Part shown: positions 15,001 through 24,000 of the stretch, in pieces
Numbering within the stretch: position 1 is the stretch's first letter
Layout: the number at the start of each line of letters is the position of its first letter
DNA from: a candidate division WOR-1 bacterium RIFOXYB2_FULL_45_9
GTDB lineage: Bacteria > Margulisbacteria > WOR-1 > O2-12-FULL-45-9 > XYB2-FULL-48-7
Assembly: GCA_001771575.1 (NCBI GenBank)
Contig: MEUD01000001.1
Span: 310,001-374,000, forward strand
Direction: 5' to 3'
Length of the DNA: 64,000 bases
The notes under the pieces: model-generated
Databases searched by the model: none
What the model saw: the letters and a program-made list of their open reading frames with translations, nothing else
What the model was told of the DNA's origin: nothing
Program-made: the position numbers and the translations under genes

Positions 15001-18000
15001 GGGGGATCAATTTGCCCTGGCGCACGTTTCCGGGAGCATTTGGTCGACTACCGATGCCGTTGTTGAATCCAAAATCCTTTTGCCTCCAGCCGGAACTGGC
15101 GATTGGCATATTGGTATTACCGCTAGGAACGAACCCTCTGGTTCACATTATGGTTATAAACTGACGGTCCATGCCGCGATAACCACTCTCCAGTTATTAA
15201 ATGATTACAGCGCCTGGGGCGACAGCAAAGTTACCACTATGGCTTACGATGAATGGTGGACCTTCCGGCTCAAGGTTTACGGCAACAACCAGAATGGATA
15301 TGCCTGGAAGTATGGTGATCCGGAACCGGCTTGGGATGGGACCTGGCCGGTTAATTCTTGGTCAACCCACGCTTCCGGAGGGGTTGGGATGGGGAATATC
15401 AATTACAGCGGCTCGGTTGCCGGATATTTTGACGATTTCCGGGTGAGGCAGTACGCGGCGACCGAACCAATTGCCGCTATTTCCAGCGCTGAAACCAGTT
15501 CCGGATTTAAGGTTTACTTTGGAACGATTGAAGCGACCAATATCGCAAATCTTAGCTCCACGACATTTACAGCGACCACCCCCGCTAACGTGGCTGGAGC
15601 GGTTGATGTCACGGTGGTTAACGTCGATAATCAGGCGGGAACTCTTGAGGGTGGGTTTACTTATACTGGGGCGCCAACAGTAACGCTTTTGACCCCCAAT
15701 GGCGGAGAAATCTGGCAGGGTGGGACATACAATAATATTACCTGGGAGACGAGCGGTACTGTCTCATCGGTTAATTTATATTACTCTTTAAGTACTTTTG
15801 AATCTTATGCCGTGATCGCTACCGGAGAGGTGGATGACGGAGTATATTCCTGGCTGGTCCCCAATCAGGCGACGACTGAAGCAAAGGTCAAAATTGAAGT
15901 GACTGGGAGCGGGGGGAGTTCCTCCGACGAATCCGACGCTGTTTTTGCTATAACAAACGCGACCAGTTTCTATGTTGATCCAAGCGTTGGGGATAATAGT
16001 TATAACGGGTTAACGTCAGAGGTGTCCGGAGTTAACGGGCCGTGGCGTTCACTAACATACGCGGCGACCCAGTCGGCGTTTGGCAATTACCTCTATCTTA
16101 ATCCTGGAACGTATAATACGGAATCTGGTGAAAATTTCCCGATCACCCTGGGCAATCGTCGCCTTGTTGGTGAATCGAGCGCTTTAGCGACGATTGAAGG
16201 GACAAGCCCTCAAATTCTGATCATGAGCGGGGTTTCAACCGTTGAAGGGTGTACGCTAAGGAGCGGCTCCACAACCGCCGGTTCAACGGTCGTTTCTGTC
16301 GAATCAGGCTCAGCCGCATTGATAAGCGGCAACATTATTGAGTTTTCCGGAGCGCCGCCGGCTAATGGGCGAGGGGTCTATGTTTACAATTCAAAGGCAT
16401 TGATCGACGGCAACCTGATCAGCAATGTCGCGGTCGGAGTGCGGGCCGAGCTTGGGGGCTCAACCACCACGGTAGAGAGCAATACGATCGTCAAATTTAG
16501 CGGCCGGGGGGTTGAGAACATCGGGGACACCTGCTACATCAACAACACGATCATCTCCAGCAGTCCGGAAGGAACGGCAGTCGCCGGCAGTTATGGCATT
16601 TACAGCGAAGATGGGACGACTTACGCGAATTACAATGATGTTTATCTGAATGAGACCAATTATTATCACACTGGGAGCGGCGGGCTGACCAATACCGGGC
16701 CGGTAACGCTGGAAGCCAAATTCGTCTCTGTTTCCAGTGGTGATTATCATCTCCTCTCCAACTCCCCTTGTATAAATACCGGCGACCCGACGGAGAGCGA
16801 CGCGGACGGATCGCGCAAAGATATCGGCCTCTATTATTTTGATCTTTCAACGGGAAATATTGCCGCCCGGGTAATTCAGCCAAATGGCGGGGAAACGCTG
16901 ACCGGTGATTCAGCTTATGAGATCACTTGGTACGCGACAATAGAGGCCAGCCAAACAATAGACCGAATTGAGCTCGCTTATTCGATAGATAATGGCTTGA
17001 GTTATACCAGCATCTCGACTAATGAGCCAAATGATGGTACGTATAGCTGGACCGTCCCCAACATCACGACCACGGAAGCTTTGGTCAGGATCGGGGCGTT
17101 TGGCGGCTCAAACGGCGCGACTGATGAATCGGAATCCGGCTTCTCGATCACCGGCGCCAACCCGTTAAATGTTGTCTATGTCGACGCGGTCAATGGGGAT
17201 AATACCAGGACGACCGAAGAAGCCAATAATCCGGCTACCCCCTGGAAGACAATTACCTACGCTTCGACCATGGCGGCGACTGGTTATACGATCAACGTCA
17301 AAGCTGGAAATTACAACGCGGCCAATGGGGAGAGCTTCCCGATCAACGTGCCGGCCGGGATCCGCTTGTTCTCCGAAACAGCGCTTAGCCGGACCGCGAC
17401 GATCGATTCGGCGGCGACGGCGGCGCATACTATGACGCTGGGGACCGATTCTACCGTTGAGGGCTTTACCATTAAAAGGACCAATACCAGCACCAGCTAT
17501 TTTGTTATTTACGCTAATAACAAGAACACGGGGATTGTTGATAACACGATAACCGGCACAGTCCGAGGGGTTGGAATATATAATACCGGTAACCAGTTAA
17601 AGCGCAATACCATCTCTTGCGGCAACACTTCAGCTTACGCGGTTTTTCTTAACGGCGCCGGAGATTACACGACCGTTGAGGGGAACACGATCGCCGCGAC
17701 CGCCGCCACCAGTTCGGGATTATATATCAGCGATAGCACGATCTGGACCGATATCCAAAACAATCTGATCACCGCTGTTTATCCGATTAACGCCCGGACC
17801 TCGACCGACAACCTGACCATTAAAGGGAATACGCTGGAAGCCGCGACCTATGGGATTTACTTTTACGATGAAACCGACGGTTATTTGATCAGTAATAATA
17901 CTATTGTTGCTTATGGAGGCAGCGCCACTTTTGGGATTAAAGCGGGAGATTTGGGCGATATAGTTTCCGGAAGCATAACCTCAAACGAGGTCAGAGGGTT

Positions 18001-21000
18001 TTCGACCGGACTGTTCTTGAGCTGTGACTCTACTAAAGCAGGCATTTGCAATGTTTATCATAATACGATCGCTGAAACCTCGGCCTATGGCCTCTATATC
18101 AGCGCCCAAACCAACGCAACTTATAATATTAAGAACAATATCATTGTCGGTTCCGCTTCACTTGGGGCCAATGTTTTGGCGTCGTACGGTATTTACAGCA
18201 CCAATACCAACGGGACCTGGAACGTCGGTTACAACGATGTTTGGAATTATTCGACCAATTATTATAATTATTCTCCTGGTGATGGGGAACTTTCCAGGTA
18301 TCCGCGTTTTGTTTCTTCCTCGACAAACGATTTAAGATTGCTAGACGACTCTCCCTGCGCCGCCGCCGGAGAAGGGGGGACTTACATGGGGCGTTATCCG
18401 GCGACCGCCGGATCGTCAGGCTTGCTTAATGAATCATGGGTCGACGCTAATTTGGGATCGGACTCTAACTCTGGAACGGAACTCTTTCCTTTCAAGAGTA
18501 TCACCCATGCATTAGCGACGACCGAATACACTGTCCAGGTCAAGAGTGGACTTTATGACGCCGCCAATGGCGAGATTTTTCCGATCAGCCCGGCCGGCGG
18601 CCAACAGTTGATCTCAATTGATCCGCCAACAACTTCAGCCACCATTGATGGGGGATCTGCCGTCAGCCACGTGGTCAAACTGGCCGGCCCAATGACCCTG
18701 GAAGGCTTTACCGTCAGGACAACCAATACCAACACCAGCTATTACGCGGTCTATCTTGACTCAGGCACCGTTACAAACAGCCGACTTTACGCGGCTGTCC
18801 GCGGTGTCGGGGCGGACGCCGCCGCGAATGTAATCGGCAATCGCGTTTATATGAGCGGAAGCAATGCCTATGGCGTTTATCTGCCTGATGCCGCCGATAA
18901 CTGCGTTATTGAAGGAAACACCATTGAAGCGCTGTCGGCGACCAGTTCCGGCATATATCTGGATACTTCAGCCAGCGGGACGCTCATAAGAAATAACAAT
19001 ATTCGGGCGGTATTTTGCGTGCAGTGCCGCGCGACCGCCAATGGGTCGATCATTTCCGGCAATACTCTGGAAGCGACAACTTATGGCGTTCATATGTACG
19101 ATAATAATAACGGATATATTATCAGTAATAACACGATCATCGGGCCAGGCTCCAGCGGACAAGGGATAGTCGCCGAACTTGATATCTTTGGCGGGCGGAT
19201 CAGTTTTAACGAGATACGCGGCTTCGCTTATGGCGTTAACGTTGGGAATGATTCCGGCTATTACACCACGGTCGAGAGCAACACCGTTGTAAATAATAAA
19301 TACGGCTTGAATATCAAGTCTGACGATTCGGCCAAGCACGCGCTGGCCAAAAACAATCTTGTCTGCAATAACTATAAACTTGGCACTTTTGAGCCTTCAT
19401 CTTACGGTATTTTGGGGCGTAGCACCCCCCATTACCTTGACGTTCATTATAATTTAGTCTGGAACAATACATACAGTTATTCGAACTGCGTTCCGGGGAC
19501 CGGCAATATTTCTTCTTTCCCCAAGTTTGTCAGCCCGGAGGCGAATGATTTCCGGATCTTTAGCGATTCTCCGGCCGCGACCGGAGGTGAGGGAGGGACC
19601 TTCATTGGCCGCTATTCTCCGGTCGCCGCGTCCTCTGAAGCGGTTGAAAGCAGTTGGGTTGATTCTACCACCGGGCTTGATTCCAACCTTGGGACCAGCG
19701 GCTCGCCATTCAAGACTATTGCCAAGGCGCTTACCGTTACGGTTAATGACATAAATGTTAATTCCGGCGTTTACGACGCGGCCAACGGCGAAAGCTTTCC
19801 TCTGCGGCTGGCTGAAGGCCAGATTGTCCGCTCGACCGCTTCGCCAAATTATAATGCCAGTGTCGATGGCGGCAGTACGGCGGTCAATCTCCTGGAGTTG
19901 AACAGTGGATCGACCCTTGAAGGGATGGGAGTTAAAACCACTAATTCAAATACCAGCTATTATGCGGTTTCGGTCCTGGGGGCGGGGACTGTGACCTCTT
20001 GCTCCGTTGAAGGGAATGTCAGGGCGATCGGTTTAAGTCTTTCCACTGCTTTGCTTAGCGGGACTTATGCCACCGCGAGCAACGCGTCAGCCAATACTGT
20101 TTATTTGACCGATACCGCCGATGGGAGTTTAGTTTCCGGCAATTCCGTCTACGCCCCCGGCGCGACTGCCTTTGGTATCTATGTCAATCCAAACTGTCAG
20201 AACATAGAGATCAGGGATAACACTATTGAAGCGCCGTACACCGCTATCAGGCTTGATGACACCGGTGTGACCGGGGCTTGCAGCGGCTTCCTGGTCACAA
20301 GTAACCGTTTTTGGGGAAATAATACAGCTTCAAGCCGCGCGATCAGGGGTGATGGAGGGGCGGCCGGACAACTCGGGAACGGAACGATCTCCAGCAATGA
20401 GGCTCGTGGTTACGCGAACTCAATCAGTGTTGATATCAGCACCGGATATACCATTTACCTGCTTAACAACACACTGACAAGATTTACCGGTTCGGGATTG
20501 AGCTATTGGGCTGGCGGCAGTACTTCTCGAATATACGCCCGCAATAATATTATTTGCAGTAGTCCAGAATCGGGTTCAACCTTTGAGGTGGGGAGCTATG
20601 GAATAAATCGGACCGGCAGTTATGATATCTGTTACGCCAGCTACAATGACGTCTGGAACGTTCAGACGCCGTATTATTTGACGACAAATGTTTCATACAG
20701 TATCAGCCAGGACCCGTTGTTTTTCAACTCCCCTGCCAACAATTTCCGCCTAGCGACCGGCTCCCCCTGTATTGACACCGGGACCCCTGAAGGGAGCGAT
20801 ATGGGGGCTTACCAGTACGATGGACCGGGGGATATCACCGGCCCGACGGTGGAGGTTACCTCGCCGATAAGCAGTGAATCGTGGCAGGGGGGATCGGTCC
20901 ATGAGATCACCTTTACCGCGACCGATGAATCCGGGATCAAACCGAATTCCCTCTGGATCTGGTATTCGACCGATGAGGGGAGCAGTTATCCATTCTTGAT

Positions 21001-24000
21001 AACTTCAGAAGCCGAGGTCTCTTCCCCGTATGCTTGGACCGTGCCGGAAGATACAACCACGACCGAAGCGATGATCAAAGTCTCTCTCCAGGACAATTCT
21101 ATTAATCAGAGCTGGGGGACGGCGGAGAGCGGTACGTTTACTATTGAGGCGGAAAATTATCCGACCAACGTTGTTTATGTCAATGCGACAACTGGCGACA
21201 ATAACCGGACGACAACGGAAGCGAACAACCCGTCGACCCCATGGAAGACTATTACTTATGCTTCCACCCAGTCGGCGACCGGGACTACGATAAATGTGGC
21301 GGCCGGGACCTACAACTCGGTTTTGGGTGAGAGCTTCCCGGTCAGTTTGCCGGCGGGGGTTAAACTTAATTCATCTGTAAATAGTTTAGCTACGATTGAT
21401 GCAGACTCCGCCGCCGCCCATGTCGTTTTACTGGGGACCGGTTCAACGATCGAAGGGTTTACGATCATCTCCAATAACGCCAGCACCAGTTATTATGCCG
21501 TTTACACCACTTCAAACAGCGTCAATATTATTAATAATACTATTAGCACCGAGACTCACGGCATTAGGATACTCGGTTCTTATGCCGGTATTATCGGCAA
21601 CAGGATCTCGGTCAAGACCGCGGCAACCACCGGGATCTTGTTTGGTCACGCGACCGATCCTGATTATTACACGACCATTAACATTACCGATAATACCGTT
21701 GAAGCTTATGGGGCAAATTGTAATGGGATTGCCACCCCGGTCCAGAGCGCCGGTCAGGGGCAATTCGCGTACGCGACTATCGCGCGCAACAAAATAACCA
21801 TGACCCAGGGGAGCGGTCATTATGCCGTATATATTGCATTCAGCAATTACGCGGTCATTGAAAGAAACATTGTTACCCTGGCTTCAGGCGCGGCCGGCAA
21901 CAACGGACTTTACTTGTCACGGAGCCCTTATTTTAGCCATAACATGAACTGCCGGAACAACACGGTAGAAGCCCAAGGGAGCGGCGATTTCGCGAGGGGG
22001 ATCTACTACAGCGGCAATGGCAATATCGTTTCCAACGAAGTAATTGGGCGATTCCAATACGGGATATTCGGCGAAGGAGAATGGACCACCCATCTCCTAA
22101 ACGTCAGGAATAATTCGATCGTCAGATACCGGCAGTATGGAATTTACAGCAACCAGAGTTCCGGCACCCTTACTTTGAGCGCCAGGAATAACATTGTCAG
22201 CGCCAACCCGACATTGGAGGGGACGCCGGCTTCCGGGACCTATGGTTTATACCGGAATTCCGGGACCTTTACTTCCGACTACAATGATCTGTTCGGCAAT
22301 CAAACTTATTACGGTAATGTTACCGCCGGGGAAAACGATACTTACTTTGTTCCCAGGTTTGTTGATGCCGGCAATAATGACCTAAGGCTTTATGCCGACT
22401 CGGTCTGCATCGGCGCGGGCGAGGGGGGGATAAACATCGGCGCCTATTTGGGAACGGGAGAAGGGATTTCCTCGATCAGGACCAGCTCTTATGTTTCCGG
22501 CGGCGGCAGTGATACGACTGGGGATGGTTCTTCGGGCAATCCGTGGCGGAGTATTACCTACGCCATGCAACAGACCGAGAAGACGATCAATCTTATGTCC
22601 GGGACTTTTGACACGGAAGGGGGTGAGTCCTTCCCGCTCAAGGTCAGGAGCGGGCAAAACTTATATTCCGTTGCCTTACCATCGACCGCGGCGACAATCG
22701 ACGCGGCGGCCGCCGCGTCCAACATTATTGAACTGCCAAATTACGGCTCGGTCGAAGGGTTTTCTCTTGTTTCCACCGCCAACAGCGCCAGTTATTGGGC
22801 GGTTTACGGAACAAGCGGCATTAGTATAAGAAATTTGAATATTTCTGCTTCCATTAACGGTTTCTGGCTGTATGGCTCCAACGGGACAGCGGTCGGCAAT
22901 GTCTTGAGCTTATCGCGGATCGGCACATATGGCATCCGTTTTGGGCATGAAACCGACGGCGACTATTTTAATACGGCGACGATAACCGATAACTATATCA
23001 GGCACTCCGGCACATCTTCACAGGGGATTGGCGCTTCAAGCTTTACCGTTGGCACCGGCTGGTTCCCCTCCCTGACCATTTCCCGCAACACTATTACCAT
23101 GGAAGGGACCGGGAGTTACGGTATTTACCTCTCTCATACCAGTTCCTCGGCTTGTGAATATAACCGGATCACACTTCTCGCGACCGCGACCTCCGGCTCC
23201 GGAATACGCTCCAGGGACCTGGCGGCCAGCGGTTCCATAAACATCAGGTATAACACGGTCGAAGCGGAAGGCAGCGGCGACTTTGATCGCGGCATTTATT
23301 ACTGCGGCGGCAACACCGGCGCCCTGGTCTACATTGCCAGCAACGAAGTGGCCGGCCGCTTTGAATTCGCGGTCAGGAGCGACAGCGAATACCAAACTTA
23401 TTACTCATACATTTTAAACAACACGATCGTTGGTTTCAGAGCTTATGGCGTATATACTTATGTGCAAGGCGGCGGGGTCAACGCGACGATCAAGAACAAT
23501 ATAATCTCTGCCGCGCCGCGATTGGGGACCCTGCATCCTTTCGGCACCTACGGGATTTATCGTTACTCGGGGACCATTACTTCGGCCGATTACAATGATG
23601 TTTGGGGCAATGAAAACGATTATTACAGTGTGACGACCCTTGGCGGTCACAATCTTGCCAGAGCCCCTAAGTTGGTTGATTACCCGAGCGACCTTAGGTT
23701 ATATTCGGACTCGCCGTGTATCGGCGCCGGCGAAAATGGGACTAATATCGGCGCTTACAAAGGGGCGGGCGAAGGAGTGTCAGAGATAACGGCCGAGAGC
23801 TATGTTTCCGGCGATGGCAACAATGAGACCGGGGACGGTTCGGCAAGCAATCCCTGGCGGAGTCTAACCCACGCTTTGGCCAGGACCGAATATAAGGTCA
23901 ATGCCTTTGCCGGCACTTATGACCCGACATTTGGAGAAATTTTCCCAATTTATTTATCAGAAGGGCAGTTGCTGGTTTCGGCGGCTGTTCCAACCACCAT

